64,000 nt of DNA from positions 296,001-360,000 of the forward strand of contig JABLXY010000004.1 of the NCBI GenBank assembly GCA_013177795.1. Reading direction: 5' to 3'. How positions within the stretch are numbered: the stretch's first letter is position 1; every line of letters begins with the position of its first letter. Shown piece by piece: positions 8,675 through 17,730 of this stretch. The DNA comes from Syntrophaceae bacterium (GTDB lineage Bacteria > Desulfobacterota > Syntrophia > Syntrophales > UBA2192). Under the pieces are notes generated by a model, which worked only from the letters and a program-made list of their open reading frames with translations, was not told the DNA's origin and searched no databases. The position numbers were made by a program, and so were the translations under genes.

Positions 8675-9514
8675 ATGCGCAAACCCGACTGGCTCAAAGT
8701 CCCCCTGCCGAATTCCCGTGCCTTCGTCGACATGCAGGAACTGCTGGGCCGCCTTGAACTCCACACGGTCTGCCGGGAAGCCCGATGCCCCAACATCGGG
8801 GAGTGTTTCGGCTCCGGCACGGCCACGTTCCTCATCCTCGGAAATCGCTGTACCCGCAACTGCAGATACTGCAACATTGGCCACGGCCGGCCCACGCCCG
8901 TCGACGAGAAGGAGCCCGAGCGCCTCGCCGAGGCTGCAAAGGCCCTGGGGCTGCGCCACGTGGTCATAACCTCCGTCACGCGGGATGATCTGCCCGACGG
9001 CGGCGCCCGACAGTTTTCCCGGTGTATCGATGCGCTGCGCCGTGCGCGGGCGGGCTGCCGCGTGGAAGTGCTGATCCCGGATTTCCGGGGAGACCGTGCA
9101 GCCCTCGAGACGGTCCTTGCGGCACGCCCCGATGTCCTCAACCACAACCTGGAAGTGACGCAGGGGCTATTCGCCCGGCTGCGGCCCGAGGGGGACTACC
9201 GCAGGTCTCTCGAGCTCTTGCGGCGTGCCGCGGAATCCCCGGTCCGTCCCCGAATCAAGTCGGGCTTCATGATCGGGTTGGGGGAAGATCTTGACGACAT
9301 CCTGTCGCTGCTCGACGACCTTGCCGCAGTCTCCTGCACGCACCTCACCATCGGCCAGTACCTGCAGCCCTCGAGGCACCACTGGCCTGTCGCGAAATTC
9401 TATACTCCAAAGGAATTCGAAGAGTTGAAGCAGGCGGCCCTCGAGAGGGGCTTCAGGACCGTCTTGTCGGGGCCGCTCGTCCGCAGCTCCTACCATGCGG
9501 CGCAATACGCATGA
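8675..9514 (+). CDS. lipA: Lipoyl synthase
   Basis: LipA inserts two sulfurs into the protein-bound octanoyl chain, here needed to mature GcvH. It is a 279-residue radical SAM enzyme with the LipA-specific auxiliary cluster Cys33, Cys38, Cys44 (CREARCPNIGEC) and the radical SAM cluster Cys59, Cys63, Cys66 (CTRNCRYC). The C-terminal RSSYHA supplies the serine ligand typical of the family. No octanoyltransferase (lipB) or ligase (lplA) is visible nearby. No clear ribosome-binding site precedes the ATG, which lies just after the repeat element. Co-location with gcv genes fits its role. Confidence 0.95.
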   Translation: MRKPDWLKVPLPNSRAFVDMQELLGRLELHTVCREARCPNIGECFGSGTATFLILGNRCTRNCRYCNIGHGRPTPVDEKEPERLAEAAKALGLRHVVITSVTRDDLPDGGARQFSRCIDALRRARAGCRVEVLIPDFRGDRAALETVLAARPDVLNHNLEVTQGLFARLRPEGDYRRSLELLRRAAESPVRPRIKSGFMIGLGEDLDDILSLLDDLAAVSCTHLTIGQYLQPSRHHWPVAKFYTPKEFEELKQAALERGFRTVLSGPLVRSSYHAAQYA

Positions 9515-9518
9515 GGAC

Positions 9519-9613
9519 GGCAAACGGGACAAGGCAGAGGCCTAAGGGTCAAAAGAGAGCCGCACGCATGGTCCGGATTTGCAATTCCGCCCTATGCCCT
9601 GAGCCTTTTGCCC
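9519..9613. repeat. Intergenic 7-nt periodic element with complementary arms
   Basis: The G-rich arm (GGCAAAC, GGGACAA, GGCAGA, GGCCTAA, GGGTCAA; 9519-9552) starts 4 nt after the lipA stop. The C-rich arm (GCCCTAT, GCCCTGA, GCCTTTT, GCCC; 9589-9613) ends beside the stop of the convergent PHP gene. The architecture is the same as at 8585, with different unit sequences. It may double as a terminator for the convergent pair. Confidence 0.65.
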
Positions 9614-9616
9614 GCC

Positions 9617-10702
9617 TTATCGCACGTAGACAGGATTCGAGAAGATCCAGGGACGGTACTTGAAGGCTTTGCGGATGTAAGCCTCGACACGGTATATCCC
9701 CGGCTCGTCGATCCCGCAGGTCAGTTCTTTTCCAACCGTCTCCCGAAAAAGCTCACCGTTTCTGATCAGGCGGATTCTCCCTTTTTCGGGGAGTTCGATC
9801 TGCACAACGGCCATTTCGTCCAGCAGGAATTCGTCCCCCATGGTGGCCGCCTTCGACTCGTCCATGATGACGAAGAAAAACCCCCTGGCCTTTGCGAAAT
9901 ACTCGAACGCCACATAGGCCCTGCCCCTCCTGAGAGCCGAGAGGATGATCTCCCGGTCCAGCTCGTCTTGCCCGACAAACCTCGCCTCCGTCAGGATATG
10001 TGTGCGAATGAACCGGAAGGCCTTGGTGAAGGGGAATATGTGGAACTCGAGGCCGAACATTTCCCTGACGGTTTCGTGATTGTCGAGCTCGCCGATCCCG
10101 ACGACCTTGCGGGCCCGGTTCAGCTCGTCCCAGCGTCTCAGGGTCTCCCTCTTGGGGCCGCTGAGCGCGTAGGCGGGAAAATAGTAGGCAAACAAGGCAC
10201 TTGCATATCCTTTCAGCTTTCCCTGCCAGTCGGTCATGAAGTCCCAGATTCCGATCCCCGTGTAGCCCGTGACGGTCCAGTCGTTCCAGTTGTGAGGTTT
10301 CACGTGAAACCTCGGCGCCCCATCGTGGTCGGGGTGGGCGATGAACCCGATCCCTCCCCTGTTTCGGACCCAGTCGATGTAGCTCTGCGGGGAGATGTCC
10401 AGTTCGTCGGCGTAGGGGAACACACGGGGCAGGTCACAGGTGATGAGCGGCTCGTCGATGCCGAAGGCGAGGTAATGGTTATAGCGGGGTGTCACCTCGA
10501 TCCCGATGAAGAGGTGCACACCGTCGTGGGACCGTTCGTGGCCGTCGTATTTCGCCTCGAGCCAGTTATGGTCGGTGAGCATGACGAATTCGATGCCGTT
10601 GGCCTTGGCCGCCGACACGATCTCCCGGATCGATGCGTGCCCGTCATGGGAGTAGTCGGAATGGAGGTGGATGACGCCGGCGTAGTCGTTGAGTTTCAGC
10701 AC
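9617..10702 (-). CDS. PHP-domain metal-dependent phosphoesterase-like protein
   Basis: The N-terminus carries a PHP-domain signature, HLHSDYSHDG, followed by MLTDHN, which supply the His and Asp metal ligands of polymerase-and-histidinol-phosphatase hydrolases. A further AHPDHDG segment fits the same metal centre. The C-terminal third, beta-rich, resembles the domain that follows PHP in predicted trehalose- or nucleotide-phosphatase relatives. The substrate is unknown. I chose GTG 10702, giving 361 residues and starting just before the PHP strand. An in-frame TTG at 10759 would add 19 residues and overlap the upstream glycosylase gene by 64 nt. The parS-like site lies inside this gene. Confidence 0.7.
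   Translation of the reverse strand: MLKLNDYAGVIHLHSDYSHDGHASIREIVSAAKANGIEFVMLTDHNWLEAKYDGHERSHDGVHLFIGIEVTPRYNHYLAFGIDEPLITCDLPRVFPYADELDISPQSYIDWVRNRGGIGFIAHPDHDGAPRFHVKPHNWNDWTVTGYTGIGIWDFMTDWQGKLKGYASALFAYYFPAYALSGPKRETLRRWDELNRARKVVGIGELDNHETVREMFGLEFHIFPFTKAFRFIRTHILTEARFVGQDELDREIILSALRRGRAYVAFEYFAKARGFFFVIMDESKAATMGDEFLLDEMAVVQIELPEKGRIRLIRNGELFRETVGKELTCGIDEPGIYRVEAYIRKAFKYRPWIFSNPVYVR
10294..10313. promoter_or_regulatory. parS: parS-like ParB-binding site
   Basis: GAGGTTTCACGTGAAACCTC is a perfect 20-bp palindrome whose core GTTTCACGTGAAAC matches 14 of 16 positions of the bacterial consensus TGTTTCACGTGAAACA; only the outermost pair differs. It lies within the PHP-domain coding sequence, about 19 kb from parB. 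Coding-sequence location within tens of kb of the origin is normal for parS. I saw no second copy in the window. Confidence 0.85.
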
Positions 10703-11454
10703 GAACAGGCGCCGTTCTTCCTGGAGCCTTGGTTTGAGAATGTCTTTCCGGGCGAACAAGACCGTCTACCCGCCTTCTCGCGGCCGATGTTTCCGGCCCT
10801 GCCGAACCTTTCAGAAATGCCGTTCAGCGGGCACCGGCCGCAGAGCGGTTCCCTGCGGCAGAACCGCTTTCCGGCCTCGACGATCAGGGCGTGGTACTGG
10901 TTGTAGAGACCGGCATCCGGCGGCAATTCTTGCATGAAGAGCCGCTGAATTTCCCCGTAGGAATGCCGCCCTTTCAGAATCCCGTGCCTTTCGAGGATGC
11001 GGCGCGTATAGGCATCGACCACGAAGACGGGCCTGCCGCCGGCATAGAGCAAGATGCTGTCGGCCGTTTCCTCGCCGATCCCAGAAATCGCCAGCAGCCG
11101 TCGTCTCGCTTCCGCCAGATCCCCGGAGAGCATCGCGTCCAGGTCGCCCCCGAAGCTCCCGCACAGCACCTCGAGAAACGCCCTGAGCCTCCTCGCCTTG
11201 ACCCGGTAGTACCCCGACGGCCGGATCAGCTCCTCCAGGTCTGCCGGATCCAGGCCGTAAAGCGAAAACGGGCTCATGGCCCCAATCGCCTTGATCCGCC
11301 CGATGGCCTTCTCCACGTTGGCCCAGTTGGTGTTCTGCGTGAGGATCGCGCCGACGGCGACCTCGAAGGGCGTATCCCCCGGCCACCAGTGAAGCGGGCC
11401 GAAGAACCTGTCGAGCGCCCGGTAGATGCAGATCAGCTGGTCCCTCGTGTCCAA
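10696..11454 (-). CDS. HhH-GPD DNA glycosylase, MagIII-like (endonuclease III related)
   Basis: This 252-residue helix-hairpin-helix DNA glycosylase excises damaged bases. It has ILTQNTNWANVEKAI near 37-51 and the hairpin AISGIGEETADSILLYA followed by VVDAYTRR, with the catalytic Asp. At the position of the endonuclease III lyase Lys there is Glu, as in the Helicobacter pylori 3-methyladenine glycosylase MagIII group, so beta-lyase activity is not expected. Three Cys (C-x5-C-x2-C) remain of the iron-sulfur motif and the fourth is not obvious. The start is a TTG. The tail overlaps the PHP gene start. The substrate, probably alkylated bases, is inferred. Confidence 0.8.
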   Translation of the reverse strand: MDTRDQLICIYRALDRFFGPLHWWPGDTPFEVAVGAILTQNTNWANVEKAIGRIKAIGAMSPFSLYGLDPADLEELIRPSGYYRVKARRLRAFLEVLCGSFGGDLDAMLSGDLAEARRRLLAISGIGEETADSILLYAGGRPVFVVDAYTRRILERHGILKGRHSYGEIQRLFMQELPPDAGLYNQYHALIVEAGKRFCRREPLCGRCPLNGISERFGRAGNIGREKAGRRSCSPGKTFSNQGSRKNGACSC

Positions 11455-11478
11455 TGGTTTCCCGGTCCGCCCTCTACC

Positions 11479-13014
11479 CTACTCCTTCCGTATGGCCACG
11501 TAGTAGGTCCCCTTGCCCCGGCGGATCAGGAGAAGAACGCGGTCATCGGCGGTCTTCTTCGAGATCTCCCGCTGGAAGTCTCTCACGGAGGACACCTTGA
11601 CCCGGTTGACCTGGAGAATCACGTCGTAGGGCTGCAGCCCTCCCTCGTCGGCCGCGCTTCCCTCGCGCACCCTCGTCACGATGACGCCCCCCGTCGAAGG
11701 GAGGCCCAGCTGCTTGGCCATCTCCGGGGTGATGTCCTGAACCGTCATCCCGAAGGTGTCCCTTCCCTCGCCCCGGACGGCGGCCATTTCCTTTTTCTCC
11801 TCGCGCTCGGCCACCGTGAGCTGCATCTCCTTCACCTGACCGTCGCGCAGGACCTTCACCGTTGCCACCTTTCCGACAGGCAGGACGGCCACGACGCGCA
11901 GCAGTTCGTGCGTGTCCTTGACCTTTTTGCCGTCGACCTCGATGATGATGTCGCCCTGCTTGATCCCGGCCTTGTCCGCCGGGTCGCCCTCGAAGACCTC
12001 CGTCACCAGGGCCCCGCTCCGGTCCTTGAGCTTCATGCTCTTCGCCAGGTCTTCCGTGATATCCTGGACGGAAACTCCCAGCCAGCCCCGGGTGACCTTG
12101 CCTTTTGACTTGAGGTCCTCCAGGATCTCCTTCGCCATGTTCACGGGAATGGCAAACCCGATGCCCTGCCCCTGGGCGACGATGGCCGTGTTGATCCCCA
12201 CGACCTCGCCCGCCATGTTGAACAGCGGGCCGCCGCTGTTGCCGGGGTTGATGGAGGCGTCGGTCTGGATGAAATTGTCGTATGGCCCCGCACCGATGAC
12301 GCGGCCCTTCGCGCTCACGATCCCGGCGGTCACCGTGTGATCGAGACCGAAGGGGTTGCCGATGGCCATGACCCAGTCGCCCACGCGAAGCCGATCCGAA
12401 TCGCCGAGGATGACGGTCGGAAGGCTGTTGTCGGGGTTGATCTTGATGAGGGCAAGATCCGTCCGCGGGTCCCTCCCCTTTACCGTTGCGTCATACTCCT
12501 TTCCCGTCGAGAGGCGGACCTTGATCTTGTCCGCCTTTTCGATCACGTGGTTGTTCGTGAAGATATAGCCGTCCTTGCTGATGATGAAGCCCGAGCCAAG
12601 GCTGCGCTGACGGAACTCCCTTTCGGGGTTGTCGCCGAAAAAGCGCCGGTAAAACTCGTCCTCGCCGCCGAAGAAGCGGTCGAAGGGGAACATCTCGTTG
12701 AAGGGCGAGCGCCTGCCGTCCATCTTGACGACCTTCGTCGTGCTGATGTTGACGACGGCCGGGCTGAGTTTTTCCACGAGGTCGGCAAGCGATCCCGGCA
12801 CTCCGGGTGAACCGGCAACAGACGGAAAAACGGACTTCGGAGCCGCAGGGGCAGTGGCCGGTGCGCCGGCTCCCTCGGCCCCGGCATAGGACGAGCGAAG
12901 CCCCGGCGCGAGGGAAAACCGCAGCACCCCGATCACGGAGAGGATGAAGAACCCCACGAGGCATACGACGAGGATCACGAAAAAATTCTTTCTCTCTCTT
13001 GCAGCGTCACTCAT
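11479..13014 (-). CDS. Periplasmic serine protease/chaperone, DegP/HtrA family (two PDZ domains)
   Basis: This membrane-anchored trypsin-like protease degrades or refolds misfolded envelope proteins. From ATG 13014 (GGAGGTCGAG upstream) the protein is 511 residues, with one N-terminal transmembrane helix at about 10-30, an Ala/Pro-rich linker, the catalytic triad His156 (TNNHVI), Asp186 (RTDLAL) and Ser260 (GNSGGP), then two PDZ domains. Upstream in-frame ATG 13077 adds 21 residues without a start site. Two PDZ domains make it DegP/DegQ-type rather than DegS. A hairpin with T-runs separates it from the upstream FAH gene, so it probably has its own promoter. Confidence 0.93.
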   Translation of the reverse strand: MSDAARERKNFFVILVVCLVGFFILSVIGVLRFSLAPGLRSSYAGAEGAGAPATAPAAPKSVFPSVAGSPGVPGSLADLVEKLSPAVVNISTTKVVKMDGRRSPFNEMFPFDRFFGGEDEFYRRFFGDNPEREFRQRSLGSGFIISKDGYIFTNNHVIEKADKIKVRLSTGKEYDATVKGRDPRTDLALIKINPDNSLPTVILGDSDRLRVGDWVMAIGNPFGLDHTVTAGIVSAKGRVIGAGPYDNFIQTDASINPGNSGGPLFNMAGEVVGINTAIVAQGQGIGFAIPVNMAKEILEDLKSKGKVTRGWLGVSVQDITEDLAKSMKLKDRSGALVTEVFEGDPADKAGIKQGDIIIEVDGKKVKDTHELLRVVAVLPVGKVATVKVLRDGQVKEMQLTVAEREEKKEMAAVRGEGRDTFGMTVQDITPEMAKQLGLPSTGGVIVTRVREGSAADEGGLQPYDVILQVNRVKVSSVRDFQREISKKTADDRVLLLIRRGKGTYYVAIRKE

Positions 13015-13091
13015 CTCGACCTCCCGCGTGTGCCGGTCGTTTCGCCCCCGGAGGCTCACCCGCCGCACGCTGTGCATTCATGATGAAAAAC

Positions 13092-13115
13092 GGGGGCTTC
13101 TCCCGCAAAGCCCCC
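13092..13115 (-). terminator. Rho-independent terminator after the FAH-family gene
   Basis: The stem GGGGGCT/AGCCCCC has a 10-nt loop. On the minus strand it is followed by GTTTTTCATC, placing it about 70 nt after the FAH-family stop and just before htrA. A TTTT also follows on the plus strand, so it could act both ways. Confidence 0.65.
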
Positions 13116-13184
13116 TTTTGCTTCTAACACAGGCTTCACGGATTTTCCACCGGTTCCTCACCCCCTGCACCGGAACCGGGCCGC

Positions 13185-13991
13185 TCAGGGCTCACGCTCG
13201 ACGGGGTTCGTGAGCTCCCCCAATCGCTCGATCTCGATCGTGATGACGTCTCCGTGCCGCAGAAAGACCGGCGGCTTTCTGACAAAGCCCACCCCCTCCG
13301 GTGTGCCCGTCATGATGACCGTGCCCGGCAGGAGCGTCAAGGAACGGCTCAAATCGCTCACGATGTCGGCAATGCTGAAGAGCATGTCGGACGTGTTGGA
13401 ATCCTGCATCACCTTCCCGTTGAGAATGGAGCGTATCCTGAGATTGTTCGGGTCGGGTATCTCGTCCTTCGTCACGAGATAGGGCCCCAGCGGGCAGAAT
13501 GTGTCGAAACTCTTCCCCCGGGCCCACTGTTTTTTCTGCTTGAGCATCTGCCAGTCCCTGGCGCTGACGTCGTTGCCACAGGTATAGCCCAGCACGCACG
13601 CCATGGCCTCGCCGGGGGAAACGTTCTTCGCCCGCTTTCCGATGACAACGGCCAGCTCCGCCTCGAAATCCACTTCGTCGGGACCCGCCTTGGGAAGCAG
13701 GATCGGCTCGCCCGGCCCCAGGAGGCTGTTCGTTGCCTTGATGAAAAGCACGGGGCTCTCCGGGGCGCGGCTCTCGGTCTCCCCGGCGTGCTTCCCGTAA
13801 CTGAAGCCCAGCGCAAGAATGTTGGGAGGCTGCACCGGGGGCAGGATTTTCTTGACCGCCTTGCTGCGTCCCGACAGGGTGAACGCTCCAAAGATGTCCC
13901 CTTCGATGATGCGCGCCCTGCCCGGTTCACCCGGCTCGACGGTCCCGTAGAGACTCTCCCCGTCTTCCGAAATAAAACGAACGATTCTCAT
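13185..13991 (-). CDS. Fumarylacetoacetate hydrolase (FAH) family protein
   Basis: This 268-residue member of the FAH/2-keto-4-pentenoate hydratase superfamily comprises Mg-dependent C-C hydrolases, decarboxylases or hydratases acting on oxo-acids. Visible family segments are ILALGFSYGKH, the metal-binding EAELAVVIGK, GYTCGNDVSARDWQ, GTVIMTGTPEGVG and GDVITIEIERLG. Start ATG 13991 follows AAAGGAG. Reactions differ widely across this family (for example acylpyruvate hydrolase or oxaloacetate decarboxylase), so no substrate is assigned. Its neighbours do not suggest a pathway. Confidence 0.88.
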   Translation of the reverse strand: MRIVRFISEDGESLYGTVEPGEPGRARIIEGDIFGAFTLSGRSKAVKKILPPVQPPNILALGFSYGKHAGETESRAPESPVLFIKATNSLLGPGEPILLPKAGPDEVDFEAELAVVIGKRAKNVSPGEAMACVLGYTCGNDVSARDWQMLKQKKQWARGKSFDTFCPLGPYLVTKDEIPDPNNLRIRSILNGKVMQDSNTSDMLFSIADIVSDLSRSLTLLPGTVIMTGTPEGVGFVRKPPVFLRHGDVITIEIERLGELTNPVEREP

Positions 13992-14435
13992 GAATTTCTC
14001 CTTTGCCGTCGCCTGCGTCCCGTTCGTGGTCCCGCCGACCGGGTCCGCTTTACGCCTATGGAATCATTGTGCCTCTTTATATCACAAATCGCAGCAACGA
14101 AAAATCATAAGAATGCGGCATCCACTCTTGCATCAGCCCGATGCTGGACACACTTTTTGTGGATATTATTTATCCGCTTCCTGTTCCCTGTCAGTATAAA
14201 TCTTATACAGCCCGTTTTCCTGCGGCGACGGCCCCAGGACCGAGCATCCCTATTTATCAAATATTTCAATGACTTATAAATTATCGACCCGACGGCATGC
14301 TATATGCTTTTTGTTCTCCTGATTTCTATACGGGTGCTTCTGCGGAAAATATGCTTGCGCAAGGGGCGCGAAACTTCTTACACTACCGCCGTCATGACCA
14401 TCCCCGGGGGTCAACCCCTTCGTCGAGGTAGCTTT
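13992..14435. other. AT-rich divergent intergenic region
   Basis: About 440 bp lie between the FAH gene and the export operon. The stretch 14090-14300 is visibly richer in A and T than its surroundings and should hold the promoters for both directions. TGTGGATAT near 14158 equals, in reverse, the ATATCCACA 9-mers found between dnaA and dnaN. I could not pick out a confident promoter. An open frame upstream of ATG 14436 could extend the TolC-like protein to 14304, but that N-terminus is not signal-peptide-like. Confidence 0.4.
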
Positions 14436-15773
14436 ATGGACTGCCGCAGACCGGTCGGCAAGCTTTTTTTTGTCCCGTTGCTCGCTTGTTTTCTTGCGTT
14501 TGTCCCGGCTGCCCCGTTTTCACGGGCCCTCACGCTGGAGGAAGCCCTGTCGCTGGCCAAGTCGAACCTTCCCGCCTACCAGGCACAGGCTGCGAGGGTC
14601 CGGTCCTCTGAGGCCCTCTATAACGCCACCCTCGGGGCCTACGTTCCCAGCATTGATGCTTCAGGCGTCGCGACCCGAAGAGACATCGCAGGTTATGACT
14701 CCTCTTCCAACAACATCGACGTGACCGCCTCGCTGCGGCTCTTCGACTACAAGCGCGGCCACAACCGGGACATCTCCCGCTACAATTTCAATGCCGAGCG
14801 GGAGGGCCTCCGCAGGAGCCTCCTGGACCTCGAGTTCAGCGTCAAGTCATCTTTTTACACGACGCTGGCAACCCGGGGGATCCTCGCGCAGCGGAAAATC
14901 CAGCTCGAGAACGCCCAGAAGAACTACGAGGTGGCCGAAGGGCGGAGAAAATTCGGCGTGGCGAAACTCTCGGACGTCCTGCAGGTCTCCGTGAGACTCG
15001 AACAGGCGCGCTTCAATCTCGTCCAGGCCGAGGGCAGCCTCCAGAAGAGCCTCTCCGAGCTGAGCTCCCTGATCGGCACGCCGGTCACCGACGCCGCCGA
15101 GCTGCAGGGGGCCCTGACCTTCGATCTTGTCCTGCCCGAGGAAAAGCGGCTGGAAGAGGCCCTGATGCGCCGGCCCGAGATCCTCCAGGCCGAACTCGCC
15201 GTCAAGCGTGCGGAGAGCGCCGAAGGGATCTCCACGGGCGATTTCCTGCCCGTCGTGTCCGGCAACCTGAGCTATTCCCGGACGGACGCCAGCAACCCCG
15301 CATCGAGCTCCGCGTCCATCTACGGCAACCCCTACGAGGACCGCTCGGCATCGCTGCTGGCCACCTGGAATCTCTTCGAGCTGGGGAAATTCTACCGCAG
15401 GAAGGCCGCCTCGATCGACACCCTGACGGCGGCCAAGACCCTCAAGGAGACGGAGCGCTCGCTGCGCCTGGAGCTCCGGAAGAGCTACGAAGACTTCCTC
15501 ACCGCGTCGCGCAACGTCAAGGTCGCCGAGGAACAGCTCAAGCAGGCCCTGCAGAACTACGACCAGGCCTTCGGCGAGTACAAGGTCGGCAAGGGGGACA
15601 TCCTTTCCGTCGTGATCGCCGAGACCCTGCTGTCGCAGGCTCGCGAGCAGGACGTCCAGGCGAAGCTCAACCTGTACCTCGCAAAGGCTCTCCTGGAGAG
15701 AGTCTCCGGCGTCGAGAGCCTGGAAGCCCTGCAGGAAACCCCGGCACAATCCGCTAACGCAGGGACGCGCTAG
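14436..15773 (+). CDS. TolC-family outer membrane efflux protein
   Basis: This outer membrane factor forms the exit duct of a tripartite export pump. From ATG 14436 (GAGGTAG upstream) it has a signal peptide with a hydrophobic core at about 12-26 and likely cleavage after FSRA, then 420 residues with two internally repeated helical halves (LTLEEALSLA at the start of the mature protein, coiled-coil Glu/Gln/Lys-rich helices, EYKVGKGDILSV in the second half). This is the usual TolC/NodT pattern. It heads the operon TolC, membrane fusion protein, ATPase, permease, permease. Without a lipobox it is TolC-like rather than NodT-lipoprotein-like. Confidence 0.9.
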   Translation: MDCRRPVGKLFFVPLLACFLAFVPAAPFSRALTLEEALSLAKSNLPAYQAQAARVRSSEALYNATLGAYVPSIDASGVATRRDIAGYDSSSNNIDVTASLRLFDYKRGHNRDISRYNFNAEREGLRRSLLDLEFSVKSSFYTTLATRGILAQRKIQLENAQKNYEVAEGRRKFGVAKLSDVLQVSVRLEQARFNLVQAEGSLQKSLSELSSLIGTPVTDAAELQGALTFDLVLPEEKRLEEALMRRPEILQAELAVKRAESAEGISTGDFLPVVSGNLSYSRTDASNPASSSASIYGNPYEDRSASLLATWNLFELGKFYRRKAASIDTLTAAKTLKETERSLRLELRKSYEDFLTASRNVKVAEEQLKQALQNYDQAFGEYKVGKGDILSVVIAETLLSQAREQDVQAKLNLYLAKALLERVSGVESLEALQETPAQSANAGTR

Positions 15774-15796
15774 GTCCCGAACAGCCTTCAGAACGG

Positions 15797-17056
15797 ATGC
15801 ATCCGCCTATGAATCTCTCCTCGCTCAAAGCGCTTCCGATGAAGAAAAAGATCGCCGTCGCCGCCGCGGCCGCCGTCGTTCTCCTGCTTGCGGCCTTCCT
15901 TCTCTACCGGGTCTTCTTCGCCAAGCCGTCCCTGCAGGTCCTCGAAACGGGGACGGTCGAAAGGGGAAGCATCCGCGGGGTCCTCGTGGCGACGGGCATC
16001 ATCAAGTCCCAGGTCGGGGCGGTCGTCAAGATCGGCGCCCAGACGACGGGGCGGATCCAGGAGATGCGGGTCAAGGTGGGAGACCGCGTCAAGGCGGGCG
16101 AGCTCATCGCCCTGGTCGACGACCGCGAGATCCGGCAGCAGATCGGCCAGCAGCAGGCGGCCCTGGTGTCGGCGCAGAACACGCTTGCCCAGGTGGAGAA
16201 GACCTATCCCGAGAGGATCCGCGAGGCCCGCGCCAACTACGATTACGCCAAGGTCAACGTGGAGCGCGAGCGCGAGCTGCTGAAACACGAGTACACGACG
16301 AAGGATGCCGTCGACCGCGCCGAGAGCCAGTTTACGGCCGCCGAGGCCGTCCTGACACGCCTGCAGGACGAGTTCAAGACGCAGCGAACGATTTCCCGGT
16401 CCAACCTCGAGGAGATCCAGGCGCGACTGCGCCAGCAGGAGGTCCGGCTGACATACACGAGAATCTACTCCCCCATCGACGGGGTCGTCTCGGACGTGAC
16501 GGCCCAACAGGGCGAGACGATCGTCGCGGGCCTCCAGGTCGCCAACCTCGTCACCGTCCTCGACCCCACGAGACTCGAGATGTGGATCTACATCGATGAA
16601 ACGGACATCGGGAAAGCCGCCGTCGGGCAGGACGTCGAGTACTACGTCGACACCTTCCCGGCCAAGACGTTCAAGGGAAAAATCGAGAAGATCTACCCCC
16701 AGCCCGTCGTCAAGGAGAATATCGTCTACTACCTCGCCACGATGAAGATCCCCCCGGAAGACGCCGCGTACCTCAAGCCGGAGATGACGACGCACGTGCG
16801 GATCATCACGGAGGAGAAGAAAGACATCCTCACGGCGCCCAACGCCGCCGTGAAGTTCGAGCGCGGCAGGCAGGTGGCCTACAAGGTCACGGGAAAGAAC
16901 AGGGTCGAGAAGCTGACCCTCAAGATCGGCATCCGCGGGGAGGACAAGACCGAGATCCTCTCCGGGGCAAGCGAGGGCGATGTGCTGGCCACGAAGATCA
17001 TCCTGCCCGTCGCCGCCGACGCCCAGCAGGCCCCGCAGAAGGGGGCGATGAAGTGA
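15797..17056 (+). CDS. Membrane fusion protein, HlyD/MacA family
   Basis: This is a periplasmic adaptor joining the inner-membrane ABC transporter to the TolC-like channel. An N-terminal membrane helix (residues about 18-35) is followed by the barrel-sandwich half IGAQTTGRIQEMRVKVGDRVKAG (split by convention), a long coiled-coil hairpin (QQAALVSAQNTLAQVEK through IQARLRQQEVRL), the second half motif YSPIDGVVSDV, then beta-barrel domains, as in MacA. It is 419 residues from the first ATG; ATG 15839 (MKKKIAV) is an alternative start, and neither has a strong ribosome site. The stop overlaps the ATPase start (TGATG). Confidence 0.9.
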   Translation: MHPPMNLSSLKALPMKKKIAVAAAAAVVLLLAAFLLYRVFFAKPSLQVLETGTVERGSIRGVLVATGIIKSQVGAVVKIGAQTTGRIQEMRVKVGDRVKAGELIALVDDREIRQQIGQQQAALVSAQNTLAQVEKTYPERIREARANYDYAKVNVERERELLKHEYTTKDAVDRAESQFTAAEAVLTRLQDEFKTQRTISRSNLEEIQARLRQQEVRLTYTRIYSPIDGVVSDVTAQQGETIVAGLQVANLVTVLDPTRLEMWIYIDETDIGKAAVGQDVEYYVDTFPAKTFKGKIEKIYPQPVVKENIVYYLATMKIPPEDAAYLKPEMTTHVRIITEEKKDILTAPNAAVKFERGRQVAYKVTGKNRVEKLTLKIGIRGEDKTEILSGASEGDVLATKIILPVAADAQQAPQKGAMK

Positions 17057-17730
17057 TGTCCACCCCCGTCTGCCTCATGGAGAACATCACGAAGACCTTC
17101 CGCGTGGGCGACCAGGACCTTCACGTTCTCAAGGGCATCAACCTCCGGATCGAGCAGGGCGAGTTTGCGGCCATCATGGGCACCTCCGGCTCCGGGAAGT
17201 CCACCCTGATGAACCTCATGGGCTGCCTCGACGTGCCGACCTCGGGCCGGTTTCTCCTCGCCGGCCGCGACGTCATGCAGCTCGACGATGACGAACTCTC
17301 GGAGCTTCGCAACGAGCACATCGGCTTCGTGTTCCAGAGCTTCTACCTGCTGCCCTACGCCACGGTCCTGGAAAACGTCCTGGTGCCGACGCTCTACCGC
17401 GAGAAGAGGAAGGACCGTGTCCGCGACAGGGCCGTGGAGCTGCTCAAGCTCGTCGGTCTCGAGGAGCGGATGAAATTCCGGCCCACCCAGCTCTCCGGCG
17501 GCGAGCAGCAGCGGGTCGCCATCTGCAGGGCCCTCATCAACGACCCGGAGCTCCTTCTGGCCGACGAGCCCACGGGCCAGCTCGACAGCCGGACCGCCGG
17601 GGAGATCATGGGCGTGCTGACCCGCGCCAACGAGCGGGGCAAGACCGTTGTCGTCATCACCCATGACGCCGGCATCGCCGCCTACGCCCGGCGGATCATC
17701 CACATCCGCGACGGGATCATCAGCGAGTAG
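17056..17730 (+). CDS. ABC transporter ATP-binding protein, MacB/LolD type
   Basis: This is the nucleotide-binding subunit of a type VII (mechanotransmission) ABC exporter, 224 residues. Walker [10 protein letters not shown] is at 42-50, the Q-loop FVFQSFYLL at about 91-99, the signature LSGGEQQRV at 146-154, Walker B LLLADEP at 167-172, and the H-loop VVVITHD. In E. coli MacB this domain is fused to the permease. Here it is a separate polypeptide beside two permeases. The ATG overlaps the preceding stop, implying translational coupling. The substrate could be a peptide, lipid or small molecule and cannot be told. Confidence 0.93.
   Translation: MSTPVCLMENITKTFRVGDQDLHVLKGINLRIEQGEFAAIMGTSGSGKSTLMNLMGCLDVPTSGRFLLAGRDVMQLDDDELSELRNEHIGFVFQSFYLLPYATVLENVLVPTLYREKRKDRVRDRAVELLKLVGLEERMKFRPTQLSGGEQQRVAICRALINDPELLLADEPTGQLDSRTAGEIMGVLTRANERGKTVVVITHDAGIAAYARRIIHIRDGIISE

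Noticed and set aside
10703-10759. TTG 10759 as start of the PHP gene
   Set aside because: It gives a 64-nt overlap with the glycosylase gene and a non-family extension; kept only as an alternative.
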